Source: Malaciobacter mytili LMG 24559 (GTDB lineage Bacteria > Campylobacterota > Campylobacteria > Campylobacterales > Arcobacteraceae). Taken from it: 64,000 nt of DNA. The position numbers were made by a program, and so were the translations under genes. The stretch spans positions 62,001 through 126,000 of the forward strand of contig NZ_CP031219.1 in NCBI RefSeq assembly GCF_003346775.1, written 5' to 3'. Under the pieces are notes generated by a model that did no database searches, was not told the DNA's origin, and saw only the letters and a list, made by a program, of their open reading frames with translations. Shown in pieces: positions 37,472 to 46,219 of this stretch. Positions within the stretch are counted from its first letter, which is position 1, and the number at the start of each line of letters is the position of its first letter.

Positions 37472-38053
37472 ATGATTACTTTAAAAAAAGTAGTAGCTAG
37501 TCTAGTATTTACCGCAGGATTACTAAATGCAACTCCCCATGCAATTGATAATTCTCATACACATGTGGGATTTTCAGTTAAGCATTTGATGATTGCAAAT
37601 GTAAAAGGTGAATTTAAAGACTTTGGTGGGAAAATTGATTTTGATTATAAAACTAAAGAATTTAAAGCCTTAAGTGCAAATATTAAAACTGCTTCAGTTG
37701 ATACAGGTATAGAAAAAAGAGATAACCATTTAAAAAGTGAAGACTTCTTTTTATCTTCAAAATATCCAGAGATGACTTTTGTAATGAAATCTTATATAAA
37801 AGAAGATGATGATGAAGGTAAAATGATAGGAGATTTAACAATTAGAGGTGTTACAAAAGAAGTAACATTGGATGTAGAAATTGGTGGTACAATTAAAGAC
37901 TTCAATGGAAATAATAGAGTTGGTTTTACACTAGAGGGTAAAATCAATAGAATGGATTATGGATTAAAATGGAATAAAGCACTGGAACTTGGTGGGGTTG
38001 CAGTAGATGAAAAAGTAAAAATAATAGTTGAAGTTGAAGCTGTAGAGCTTTAA
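37472..38053 (+). CDS. YceI-family periplasmic lipocalin-like protein
   Basis: The 193-residue exported protein has a signal peptide ending LLNA. The fold is the YceI beta-barrel that binds polyisoprenoid lipids; HTHVGFSVKHLMIANVKGEF, DNHLKSEDFF and LTIRGVTKEVTLDVEI are diagnostic. An AAAAGGAGAAATA site precedes the ATG. The Cys-rich repeat gene follows after 44 bases in the same direction, so the two may be co-transcribed. Confidence 0.88.
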   Translation: MITLKKVVASLVFTAGLLNATPHAIDNSHTHVGFSVKHLMIANVKGEFKDFGGKIDFDYKTKEFKALSANIKTASVDTGIEKRDNHLKSEDFFLSSKYPEMTFVMKSYIKEDDDEGKMIGDLTIRGVTKEVTLDVEIGGTIKDFNGNNRVGFTLEGKINRMDYGLKWNKALELGGVAVDEKVKIIVEVEAVEL

Positions 38054-38097
38054 TCTTAAATATAATATAATTTTTTTAAATCAAAAAAAGGAAACAA

Positions 38098-38409
38098 ATG
38101 AAAACATTAAAACTAAAATTAGCTACTTTATTTTTAGGTGCAGCTTTAGCTACAACAGCAGCAGTAGCAGCAAACGCAGGTTCTTGTGGAGCTGGTAAAT
38201 GCGGTGGGGATATGAAAAAAGAGATGAAAGGTTCTTGTGGAGCTGGTAAATGTGGTGGAGATATGAAAAAAGAGATGAAAGGTTCTTGTGGAACTGGTAA
38301 ATGTGGTGGAGATATGAAAAAAGAGATGAAACACGACATGAAAAAAGAGATGAAACAAGATAAAAAAGTTACTGGTTCTTGTGGTGCTGGTAAGTGTGGA
38401 AGTAACTAA
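38098..38409 (+). CDS. secreted Cys-Gly repeat protein, HvfA-like
   Basis: A 103-residue precursor with a clear signal peptide (cleavage near VAANA). The mature part is three 17-residue repeats of GSCG(A/T)GKCGGDMKKEMK, a DMKKEMK spacer, and a final GSCGAGKCG. The CG.GKCG core resembles the EGKCG repeats of HvfA proteins, which recent work describes as precursors of copper-binding modified peptides made by DUF692 and DUF2063 proteins. No such enzyme genes are in the window, so modification is open. Without it, the eight cysteines could bind metal directly. Low-complexity shadows exist on the other strand and are not genes. Confidence 0.75.
   Translation: MKTLKLKLATLFLGAALATTAAVAANAGSCGAGKCGGDMKKEMKGSCGAGKCGGDMKKEMKGSCGTGKCGGDMKKEMKHDMKKEMKQDKKVTGSCGAGKCGSN
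38179..38400 (+). repeat. 51-bp tandem coding repeats (three full copies plus a 27-bp partial)
   Basis: Near-identical units begin at 38179, 38230 and 38281, exactly 51 bp apart; a partial copy of the GSCGAGKCG part starts at 38374. The third unit differs by Ala to Thr. The DNA identity is high enough to permit slippage, so copy number may vary between strains. Confidence 0.9.
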
Positions 38410-38422
38410 TTTTTAGTTTTAG

Positions 38423-38441
38423 CCTCTCTTTTAAAGAGAGG
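38423..38441. terminator. bidirectional terminator hairpin
   Basis: An 8-bp stem (CCTCTCTT with its complement, loop TTA) between the convergent Cys-Gly repeat gene and the MATE gene has T-rich sequence on both flanks. Confidence 0.7.
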
Positions 38442-39797
38442 TTAAACGACTTTAATATGTAATTGTTTTAAAACTTTTCTTGTATAAAAAAATGCAAATA
38501 TAGCAGCACTATAAATCATTATTAAAATACCTATCCACAGGTATTGTATCTCTAAGTTTAAGTAAATAACTATAATAAAACCTACTAAATATTTAGCAAC
38601 TATTTGTCTATATAGCCCTATATAAAATATCATCTTTGGTTTTTTTATTCCTTGTAGTGTTGAAACACAAACAAATAGAGTTAAAAAAGCGAAAAATATC
38701 CAAACTTCTATTGCTAGATAGCCTGTTGCATAAGCTATTACTTCTGTATCTTTATCAAATTGTGAAACAATAAGTTTTCCAAAAGTATATAAAAAAACTA
38801 TTCCAAAACTACAAAGAAAAAATCCATATTTAAGTGCTGTATAAATAGTTTCTATTACCCTGTCATACTTCTTCGCTCCATAATTATTTGAAACTAAAGT
38901 TAATACAGCCGTACTTAATCCTAAAGCTGGTAAAAGCATAATTTGTTCTACTCTAAATCCTATTCCATATCCTGCAACGGCTTTATATCCATATGTGGCA
39001 ACAAAATATGTAAGAATAAGTGATCCTATTCCCATTGTTAGCATATTTAAACTAGAAGGGAACCCTTGTATTAAAAAGTCTTTATATATTTTCTTTTGAG
39101 GTAAAAAATAATAGGGTTTTTCAAAGTGAACAATTTTTGTATTAAGAACTTTTTTAAAAATATATAACATATTAATAATTTGTATTAAAACAGTTGCAAA
39201 GGCAATTCCAGAAATACCCATAGAAGGAATAAATAAGAAACCATATATAAATAATGGATTTAAAACTAAATTTGCAAAGAAACCAAAAATAAGGGTGTTT
39301 CTATAGGTTTTTGTATCTCCTTTTGCAACTAATATTGCATTTAAAGAGAAATTTGCCATAAAAAAAGGAATTCCCGCAAGTAAAACATACATATAATCTA
39401 AACAAATTTGCAAATAGTTCTGTTTTGCTCCTAGTAATAAAAAAACCTCTTTAGAAGTTAGAAATCCTACAAGCATTAATAAAAGTCCAATTAAAGGAAT
39501 AAAAAGTATTCCTTTATGGGCATAAATAGAAGCTAGAAGATGTTTATTTTTGCCTAAAGCATTTCCTATTAAAGCTGTAATTGCAGATGAAAATCCATAT
39601 CCTAAAGCCACAATCATAAAAAATAGCATAAAACTAAGAGAGAGTGCTGCAACTGCTTGTGTTGAAATAAGCCCCGCATAAAAAGTATCAACAACGTTGT
39701 ACATGGTATTAAAAAACATTCCTGTGCTTGCTGGTATGGCAAGTTGTTTTATTAAAGTTGGTATTTCTTTTGTTGTTAGTTCTTGAGTATTTTTCAA
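38442..39797 (-). CDS. MATE-family efflux transporter
   Basis: The 451-residue inner-membrane protein has about twelve hydrophobic segments and MATE hallmarks: the N-terminal LAIPASTGMFFNTMYNVVDTF segment, YNVVDTFYAGL, and the half-repeat LNMLTMGIGSL in the second half. It belongs to the NorM/DinF/MepA group of drug or metabolite exporters with sodium or proton coupling. The substrate cannot be told. It stands alone between a terminator and hom. Confidence 0.88.
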   Translation of the reverse strand: MKNTQELTTKEIPTLIKQLAIPASTGMFFNTMYNVVDTFYAGLISTQAVAALSLSFMLFFMIVALGYGFSSAITALIGNALGKNKHLLASIYAHKGILFIPLIGLLLMLVGFLTSKEVFLLLGAKQNYLQICLDYMYVLLAGIPFFMANFSLNAILVAKGDTKTYRNTLIFGFFANLVLNPLFIYGFLFIPSMGISGIAFATVLIQIINMLYIFKKVLNTKIVHFEKPYYFLPQKKIYKDFLIQGFPSSLNMLTMGIGSLILTYFVATYGYKAVAGYGIGFRVEQIMLLPALGLSTAVLTLVSNNYGAKKYDRVIETIYTALKYGFFLCSFGIVFLYTFGKLIVSQFDKDTEVIAYATGYLAIEVWIFFAFLTLFVCVSTLQGIKKPKMIFYIGLYRQIVAKYLVGFIIVIYLNLEIQYLWIGILIMIYSAAIFAFFYTRKVLKQLHIKVV

Positions 39798-39873
39798 AAT
39801 TTATCCAAAAGTATTTATTTAATTTATTAGAATAGTATAAAAAGATATAAAGTTTGATTTAAAATAGAAGCAA

Positions 39874-41136
39874 TTATGCTTCTATTCTAATCATAGCAGG
39901 TTTTTGTGTTACTACTTTTGAGTTTTCTAACTCTGTAATTGCATTTATAATATCTTTTTCAACACAAGTATGTGTTGCTAAAAGAAGATTAGATTTTTCA
40001 TTTTTTAGTGGTTTTTGTAGCATTTTTTCAATAGAAATTCCACAATCACCTAAGATTGTAGCAATTTTTGCTAATACGCCAGCTTTATCATTTACTTCTA
40101 ATCTTAAATAGTATTTTGTTTTAATTGCATCTTTTGGTAAAAGTTTTAAATTTTTATTAAAACTTTTTTCATATCCAAGCATTGGAGAACCTTTCCCTCT
40201 TCTTGCAATATCCACAATATTTGCAATAACAGCACTTGCAGTTGCATCTCCACCAGCACCAGGTCCATAATACATCGTTTCTCCAACTTTATCTCCAATT
40301 ACAGAGATACCATTCATAACACCATCAACTTTAGCAATCATTTGGTCATTTGGAACAAAAGCAGGATGAACTCTAAGTTCGATTTCATCTCCTACTCTTT
40401 TAGCAATTCCTAATAGTTTAATTGAGTAGTTAAACTCTTTTGCAAATTCAATATCAAAACTAGTGATATTTTGAATTCCTTCTATTAAAATTTCCTCAGG
40501 TTTAGCATCAATTCCATAAGCAATAGAACCTAAAATAAGAAGTTTATGTGCTGCATCAAATCCACCCACATCAAAAGTAGGATCAGCTTCTGCATATCCT
40601 AAATCTTGTGCTTCTTTTAAAATTTGATTATATTCAACACCTTCATTTATCATTTTTGTAAGCATATAATTACAAGTTCCATTCATAATACCTTTTATTG
40701 ATATTATATTATTTGCTGTAAGTCCTTCTCTTAGAGCATTAATAATAGGAATTCCTCCTGCTACTGCTGCTTCATACTCAAAAGGAATATCTTGTGCAAA
40801 CTCTTGTAATTCATATCTATGGTAAGCTAATAAAGCTTTATTTGCTGTAACAACTGCTTTACCTTTTTCTAAAGCTTTTTTTACTACTTCATACGCTTTA
40901 TCCACTCCACCCATTAACTCTACAACGATATCTATTGAATCATCATCTAAAACTTTATTTATATCGTCAGTTAATTCAATAGAAACATCTCTTTTTTTAT
41001 TTAGGTTATTAACAACTCCAATTGTTGGTATTAACTCTCGTCCAGCTCTTGCAGTAATAATTTCTTTATTGTCTTTTAATATATTTGCTACACTAGAACC
41101 TACAGTTCCTACACCAATAATTGCTATATTTAACAT
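39874..41136 (-). CDS. hom: homoserine dehydrogenase
   Basis: The enzyme reduces aspartate semialdehyde to homoserine for threonine and methionine. The N-terminal NAD(P) loop is IIGVGTVGSSVANIL; the catalytic domain has GTCNYMLTKM, AQDLGYAEADPTFDVGG and the lysine-containing HKLLIL segment; a C-terminal ACT domain (about residues 340-420, LRLEVNDKAGVLAKIATILG) suggests feedback control by threonine. The length of 420 is standard. It lies 9 bases after the alaC-like aminotransferase gene. Confidence 0.95.
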   Translation of the reverse strand: MLNIAIIGVGTVGSSVANILKDNKEIITARAGRELIPTIGVVNNLNKKRDVSIELTDDINKVLDDDSIDIVVELMGGVDKAYEVVKKALEKGKAVVTANKALLAYHRYELQEFAQDIPFEYEAAVAGGIPIINALREGLTANNIISIKGIMNGTCNYMLTKMINEGVEYNQILKEAQDLGYAEADPTFDVGGFDAAHKLLILGSIAYGIDAKPEEILIEGIQNITSFDIEFAKEFNYSIKLLGIAKRVGDEIELRVHPAFVPNDQMIAKVDGVMNGISVIGDKVGETMYYGPGAGGDATASAVIANIVDIARRGKGSPMLGYEKSFNKNLKLLPKDAIKTKYYLRLEVNDKAGVLAKIATILGDCGISIEKMLQKPLKNEKSNLLLATHTCVEKDIINAITELENSKVVTQKPAMIRIEA

Positions 41137-41144
41137 TTTTTATC

Positions 41145-42353
41145 CTATAAAGTTTTTAAATATTTTTTTATATTCTTTGCTGCTTGTCTAATTCTTTTTT
41201 CATTTTCAATTAAGGCAATTCTTACATACCCATCCCCATAGTTACCAAATCCAATACCTGGACTTACAGCAACTTTTGCTTCAGTTAGAAGTTGTTTAGA
41301 AAACTCCATACTTCCAAGATGTTTAGCTTTTTCAGGAATTTTTGCCCAAATAAACATAGAGGCATTTGGTACATTCATATCCCAACCTGCTTCTTTAAAA
41401 GTCTCAATTAAAATATCTCTTCTTTTATGGTATTTATCAATATGATCTTGAACACACTCTTGTGGACCATCTAAAGCAACAGTTGCTGCAACTTGAATTG
41501 GTGTAAACATACCATAGTCAAGCCAAGATTTAATTCTTTTTAATGCTCCAACAAGTTTTTCATTTCCAACAATAAATCCAACTCTCCATCCTGCCATATT
41601 GTATGATTTTGATAGAGTAAAGCTTTCAACTGCAACATCAAGTGCACCTTTTGCTTGGAAAATTGAAGGAGTTTTATATCCATCAAAAGTTAAATCAGCA
41701 TATGCAATATCAGAGATAATATAAAATCTTTCTTTTTTTGCCATATCTACTAATCTTTGGTAAAACTCAGGTTTTACTGTTGCACAAGTTGGGTTATGTG
41801 GGAAGTTTACAACCACATATTTAACTTTTGGAATAGACTCATCAACTGTTTTTTGTAATCTTTCAAAAAATAAATCTTCATCAACTTTATATTCATCATC
41901 AAAAGTTAATTCAAATTTATGAATAGCTGCTCCACTTAGCATAAAAGCATATGAATGAATTGGATAAGTTGGATCTGGAACAACAGCAACATCTCCTACA
42001 TTTACAATTGCTTGTACTAAATGAACATAACCTTCTTTACTTCCCATTGTTGCACAAGCATGTTTATTTGGGTCTAAGTAATCAACTCCAAACTTTCTTT
42101 TGTACCAATTACATATAGCAACTCTTAATTTATAAATACCAGCACTTGCACTATAACCGTGATTTTTTGGTTTATCTGCAGTCTCTTTTAATTTATCAAT
42201 AATATGTTGAGGAGCAGGACCATCTGGATTTCCCATTGAAAAGTCTATAATATCTTCTCCCCTTCTTCTTGCTTCCATTTTGATGTTATTAACTTCTGCA
42301 AACACATAGTTTGGAAGTCTCTTCATTCTTTCAAATTCTATTTCTGGAAACAC
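41145..42353 (-). CDS. AlaC-like class I/II aminotransferase
   Basis: The 402-residue PLP enzyme resembles E. coli AlaC (glutamate-pyruvate transaminase): RRRGEDIIDFSMGNPDGPAP, HGYSASAGIYKLR and GSKEGYVHL are near the family pattern. The PLP lysine is in SLSKSYNMAGWRVGF near residue 248. LL-diaminopimelate aminotransferases and aspartate aminotransferases have related sequences, so substrate is not certain; the coupling to hom could favour an aspartate-family role. Its end is 9 bases from hom. Confidence 0.82.
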   Translation of the reverse strand: MFPEIEFERMKRLPNYVFAEVNNIKMEARRRGEDIIDFSMGNPDGPAPQHIIDKLKETADKPKNHGYSASAGIYKLRVAICNWYKRKFGVDYLDPNKHACATMGSKEGYVHLVQAIVNVGDVAVVPDPTYPIHSYAFMLSGAAIHKFELTFDDEYKVDEDLFFERLQKTVDESIPKVKYVVVNFPHNPTCATVKPEFYQRLVDMAKKERFYIISDIAYADLTFDGYKTPSIFQAKGALDVAVESFTLSKSYNMAGWRVGFIVGNEKLVGALKRIKSWLDYGMFTPIQVAATVALDGPQECVQDHIDKYHKRRDILIETFKEAGWDMNVPNASMFIWAKIPEKAKHLGSMEFSKQLLTEAKVAVSPGIGFGNYGDGYVRIALIENEKRIRQAAKNIKKYLKTL

Positions 42354-42357
42354 TTTT

Positions 42358-43176
42358 TTACTCCTTAGTTATAATACTCAAACCACGTTTTATATTTATT
42401 AACGTGTATAAATCATCAATTTTGATATATTTTGTATTAAGTGGTACTTCTAGTACTAACTTTTTATACACCTTATCTTCTTTTACAATTTTTAAAATAT
42501 TTAGATGTTTATCATAGAAAACTACTTTTGGAAACCAGTTATTTAATACTTTTGAAACTATTGTAAATTTACTTATTTCTTCATCTAATTTTATTAGATA
42601 TGGTTTCAAAGGTTTTCTTAGATATTTTTTTTCATTAGCTGTCATTGCTAATGAATTATTTAATGAAGAGAATGTAGTATCAATACTATATTCCCATTTA
42701 TCATCCCCCTCTCTTTTTATATCAGCAACTCTACAGTTTTGTTTAAAAAGTTCAGTAGCCAATATGAGAGGGTCAATGGCGGCCTCAGTTTTTACTTTAA
42801 TCTCCCAGTTTAAATTTTCTGTATCATATACTAGATTTTTAGTGAAATAGTAGTAAAACCCTAAAGACTTAAGAGTATCTTTTAAAATTTTTAATGATTT
42901 AATTGGATCGTGGTTTGTATTAAATTTGATAAATATCTCTTTAGGTTGAGATAAGCTTAAGTTTAATAAGCCATTTTCTTGAAGTTTTTTTATCACTTTA
43001 ATATAGTCAATATTTTGACCAATATAATACTCTTCTTGATTTTTAAAAATATAGTTTATTAGGTTTTTATGCTTTATATAATCATAAGAACCGATTAAAT
43101 TAGAAATTTTATCATCTAATAAACTTGCTTTTAAAGTAATTGCTAATATAGTCAAGAAAAGTATTTTTTTTATCAT
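42358..43176 (-). CDS. exported hypothetical protein (272 aa)
   Basis: The protein has a signal peptide (MIKKILFLTILAITLKAS) and a long, mixed alpha/beta mature region without cysteine clusters or catalytic motifs I recognise. The gene is packed between rlmB (3 bases) and the aminotransferase gene (4 bases) on the same strand. I know no named family; it is probably periplasmic and specific to this group of bacteria. Confidence 0.65.
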   Translation of the reverse strand: MIKKILFLTILAITLKASLLDDKISNLIGSYDYIKHKNLINYIFKNQEEYYIGQNIDYIKVIKKLQENGLLNLSLSQPKEIFIKFNTNHDPIKSLKILKDTLKSLGFYYYFTKNLVYDTENLNWEIKVKTEAAIDPLILATELFKQNCRVADIKREGDDKWEYSIDTTFSSLNNSLAMTANEKKYLRKPLKPYLIKLDEEISKFTIVSKVLNNWFPKVVFYDKHLNILKIVKEDKVYKKLVLEVPLNTKYIKIDDLYTLINIKRGLSIITKE

Positions 43177-43179
43177 GGC

Positions 43180-43869
43180 CTATCTTTTTAAATTATATAT
43201 TAAAATCCCTGCTGCAACTGAAACATTTAATGAATCAAATTCATGTTGCATAGCAATTGAAACTTTCAAATCAAGTTTTTTTATAACTTTTTTTGAAAGA
43301 CCTTCTCCTTCACTTCCTAAAAATAGGGCTACTTTATCTGTGCTATCAATTTTTCCATATTTTTTTAAATCAGTGCCATCCATAGTTGCACCAATTAAAG
43401 CAAAACCTGCTTGTTTTAGTTCATTTGCTAAATCTAAACTATTTGGGTATAGCCCAAAAGGAATATCAAGCATAGCTCCTGCACTTGTCCTAATAACACC
43501 AGAGTTATTTAATGTCTTAACATTTGAAGCAACTATTGCATCCACTCCAAGGGAATAAGCAGACCTTGCAATAGCACCAATATTACCCACATCAGTAACA
43601 CCATCAAGAACTAAAATAAAATTCATATCTTTAATATCTTTGATAGGAGCATATTCAAACTCTTTTAATTTTAAGAAAAATCCTTGATGATTTCCACCCT
43701 GAGCTAAGCTTTGTGCTTTTTTATTATCAAGTTTGATTATCTTCTTACCAAGTTTTAAAAATTTTGAGAAAATTTTTTTATCTATTTCTTTTGAAAATAG
43801 AACCTCTTCAATTAAGTGAGGATGTTTTTCTAGTACATAAAGTACAATTTGTTTTCCATATATTATCAT
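43180..43869 (-). CDS. rlmB: TrmH/SpoU-family 23S rRNA 2'-O-methyltransferase
   Basis: RlmB-like enzymes methylate G2251 of 23S rRNA. The N-terminal substrate-binding domain (IIYGKQIVLYVLEKHP and GGNHQGFFL) precedes the knotted SPOUT domain with VLDGVTDVGNIGAIARSA, ASNVKTLNNSGVIRTSAGA, LFLGSEGEGL and the final SLNVSVAAGILIY. I use ATG at 43869 rather than the TTG two codons upstream since homologues begin MIIYGKQIV. Length 229 residues. A tRNA target cannot be excluded. Confidence 0.85.
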   Translation of the reverse strand: MIIYGKQIVLYVLEKHPHLIEEVLFSKEIDKKIFSKFLKLGKKIIKLDNKKAQSLAQGGNHQGFFLKLKEFEYAPIKDIKDMNFILVLDGVTDVGNIGAIARSAYSLGVDAIVASNVKTLNNSGVIRTSAGAMLDIPFGLYPNSLDLANELKQAGFALIGATMDGTDLKKYGKIDSTDKVALFLGSEGEGLSKKVIKKLDLKVSIAMQHEFDSLNVSVAAGILIYNLKR

Positions 43870-43944
43870 AGGCAAGATTCTATCTAAAAATTCTTGATAA
43901 ACCTCTTTAGAATTTATTACAATAATTTAAGAAAGTTGTAGATT

Positions 43945-44751
43945 TTATATAAGTTCTTGATAAATATCTTTAGTTTTTCTTCCAGTTAGTTTTGAAAGTA
44001 GTTTTGCTTTAGTTTTTGGTGCAATTTCTAAATCTTTAATATCATCAATATTTAAAGGTTCTCCTTCAAAAATAGTAGGCTCAATTAAAACTACCCATTC
44101 CCCTTTGATATTTTCATTTTTAAAAAGTTCAAAAATCTCTTTTGCACTGTTTTTATAAGAGTTTTGATGAAGTTTTGTAAGCTCTTTTACTAAAAAAATA
44201 GTTCTTTTTTCATCAATAGAAACTATCTCTTCTAAAAGCTTTAGTAGTCTATGGGGTGATTCGTATAAAATACCTAATTTATCACTTTGCATTATTATTT
44301 TTAGTTTTGATACTCTTTCATTTCCTTTATGGGGTAAAAAACCATGAAAAGTAAAAGTATTATAAGTAAAACCACTCATAGCATAAGCTGTTAATACAGC
44401 GTTTGCACCTGGAATTACATCATATAAAATATCATTTTCAATACAATATTGCACTAAAGAAGCACCTGGGTCACTAACACATGGCATCCCCGCATCACTT
44501 ACATAAACAACATTTTTTAAAAAAGTCTCTTTTGATAAGTTTTTTAATACTTGTGTTTCATTATGCGAATGAAAAGATTTGTACTCTTTATTTTCAAATG
44601 ATAGATTGTATTTTTCGGCAAATAAGCCAAGAAGTTTTTTAGTTACTCTTGTATCTTCACAAAAGATAAGTTCCGCCTCTTTTAAAGCATTTAATGCTCT
44701 AAAAGAGATATCCTCAAGATTTCCTATTGGAGTGGGAACTAAAATTAACAA
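43945..44751 (-). CDS. rsmI: 16S rRNA (cytidine1402-2'-O)-methyltransferase
   Basis: RsmI acts on C1402 in the decoding centre with SAM. The tetrapyrrole-methylase-like fold is seen in LVPTPIGNLEDISFRALN, ELIFCEDTRVTKKLL, VSDAGMPCVSDPGA and VIPGANAVLTAYAMSG. The C-terminal short domain ends GRKTKDIYQEL. It follows rpmE at 9 bases on the same strand, so ribosome-related genes are grouped here. Confidence 0.92.
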   Translation of the reverse strand: MLILVPTPIGNLEDISFRALNALKEAELIFCEDTRVTKKLLGLFAEKYNLSFENKEYKSFHSHNETQVLKNLSKETFLKNVVYVSDAGMPCVSDPGASLVQYCIENDILYDVIPGANAVLTAYAMSGFTYNTFTFHGFLPHKGNERVSKLKIIMQSDKLGILYESPHRLLKLLEEIVSIDEKRTIFLVKELTKLHQNSYKNSAKEIFELFKNENIKGEWVVLIEPTIFEGEPLNIDDIKDLEIAPKTKAKLLSKLTGRKTKDIYQELI

Positions 44752-44760
44752 GACAGGGTC

Positions 44761-44964
44761 TTATTTATTTAAGTTATATTTAGCTTTAAATTTCTCTACT
44801 CTTCCAGCAGCATCAACGATTTTTTGCTCACCAGTGAAGAATGGGTGACAAGCTGAACAAATGTCAATTCTTAATGACTCAACATTTGATTTAGTTTCGA
44901 ATGTGTTTCCACAAGCGCAACTTACTGTACAAGTTTTGTAATCTGGGTGAATTTCTTTTTTCAC
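44761..44964 (-). CDS. rpmE: ribosomal protein L31, zinc-binding form
   Basis: The 67-residue protein has the four zinc-site cysteines of the C+ type: CACG in the N-terminal part and [10 protein letters not shown] in the second. [19 protein letters not shown] is diagnostic. C+ L31 often has a zinc-free paralogue elsewhere controlled by Zur; none is in the window. It starts the run rpmE-rsmI. Confidence 0.95.
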   Translation of the reverse strand: MKKEIHPDYKTCTVSCACGNTFETKSNVESLRIDICSACHPFFTGEQKIVDAAGRVEKFKAKYNLNK

Positions 44965-45046
44965 TTTAATTTCCTTAAGATTTCTAATGTCTAATAAAAG
45001 GTCAAGTCTTAATGTTGCCCTTTATTAAACTCTTTTAAAAACGGGA

Positions 45047-45925
45047 TTATAGCGAAAAATACTTAAGAATATCTGAATTTAAGTTTTCTATAATATTGGA
45101 AGTTTGTTCTTGATTAAATTGCGATTTATTAAAAGTATTTTGCCTTTTTGCAAGTTTTGTAGTGTTTAAAGCAATCTTCTGTTCTAATTGCTCTTTTGTA
45201 AGCTTTCCATCAAGATACTCTAAAGTCTCAATTATCCCAATAGAACTCATACAATTAGGCTCTCTTGAGTAATTTTTTTCTAAAAAAATTACTTCATCTA
45301 TAATACCTTCTTTTATCATTTGTTTAGTTCGAAGTTCTATTCTTTTTCTTAAAACTTCTCTATCCCATAAAATTTCAAAAATTTTTAGATTTTTTAATAT
45401 AGGTTCTTTTTTATTTTCACTAAAAAATTTAGAGGGAGTTTTTCCTGTTTGTTTATAAATAGCATAAGCTTTTTCTATTCTATATCTATCATTTGCTTCT
45501 ATTTTTTGCATATACTCTTTATCTAAATTAAATAAAAATTCATAGGCTTCTTCTTGAGGAATATCTAGTTTTATTTTTGTATCAACTCCTAAAGAAAGCC
45601 CCTCGATTAGACTCTTTAAATAAAAGCCTGTTCCTCCCACAATAATAAGATTTTTATTATTGTTTAAAGCAAACTCTTTTGCTTTTTTATAACACTCAAT
45701 AAATTGTATTACATCAAAAGTCTCATTTGGAAAAACTTCATCTATTCCAAAATGAATAATATCGGCTCTTTCTTTTATTGTTGGTTTTGCTGAAGCTATA
45801 TCAATTTGTTTATAAACTGATAAAGAATCTAAAGATAAAATAATAGAGTTTGTTTTATTTGCTATATCAAGAGCAAGGGCAGTTTTACCTGAGGCTGTTG
45901 AGCCTATAATTGCGATTTCTTTCAT
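45047..45925 (-). CDS. miaA: tRNA dimethylallyltransferase
   Basis: MiaA adds a dimethylallyl group to A37 of tRNAs reading UNN codons. The P-loop IIGSTASGKTALALDIA, the SLDSLSVYKQIDIASAKP motif, the IIVGGTGFYLKSL segment and RYRIEKAYAIYKQTGKTPS match. The length of 292 residues is close to the usual 300. Its start codon shares one base with the stop of the lipoprotein gene upstream (TAATG). Confidence 0.93.
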   Translation of the reverse strand: MKEIAIIGSTASGKTALALDIANKTNSIILSLDSLSVYKQIDIASAKPTIKERADIIHFGIDEVFPNETFDVIQFIECYKKAKEFALNNNKNLIIVGGTGFYLKSLIEGLSLGVDTKIKLDIPQEEAYEFLFNLDKEYMQKIEANDRYRIEKAYAIYKQTGKTPSKFFSENKKEPILKNLKIFEILWDREVLRKRIELRTKQMIKEGIIDEVIFLEKNYSREPNCMSSIGIIETLEYLDGKLTKEQLEQKIALNTTKLAKRQNTFNKSQFNQEQTSNIIENLNSDILKYFSL

Positions 45926-46119
45926 TAGTTAAATCTTTTTTTATACTCTTCTAACTCTTTTTCAAGTCTTACTATTTCTAACTCTTTTTTATGTAATTCA
46001 TCTAAAAGTTCTGAAATTTGAGCATTGCTTATTTGTTTAATATTTTTTTGATTATTTGTTGCACAGCCATTTAAAAAAATGATAAAAATTGCTAGTATTA
46101 AATATTTAAAGTAGTTCAT
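45925..46119 (-). CDS. small coiled-coil lipoprotein
   Basis: A 64-residue precursor with a lipobox (LNGC, cysteine 18) and a C-terminal heptad pattern (ELLDELHKKELEIVRLEKEL), so it is a membrane-anchored coiled-coil peptide. It is coupled to miaA by a one-base overlap. Function unknown; the overall shape recalls small lipoproteins such as Lpp, but without its Ala/Asn repeats. Confidence 0.65.
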   Translation of the reverse strand: MNYFKYLILAIFIIFLNGCATNNQKNIKQISNAQISELLDELHKKELEIVRLEKELEEYKKRFN

Positions 46120-46219
46120 AAAAATCCTTTAATAAATATTTTAATTAATTACTTATAAAAATTACTTGAAAATATAGTATATAACTCATTTTATATAAAA
46201 GATTAGATAAAATCACCAA

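Noticed and set aside
38076-38358. Two antisense frames with repeats over the Cys-Gly repeat gene
   Set aside because: They are caused by the 51-bp tandem repeats read backwards; the plus strand has the signal peptide and ribosome site.
38179-38400. CRISPR-like array
   Set aside because: The repeats are contiguous, without spacers, and keep the reading frame of a protein.
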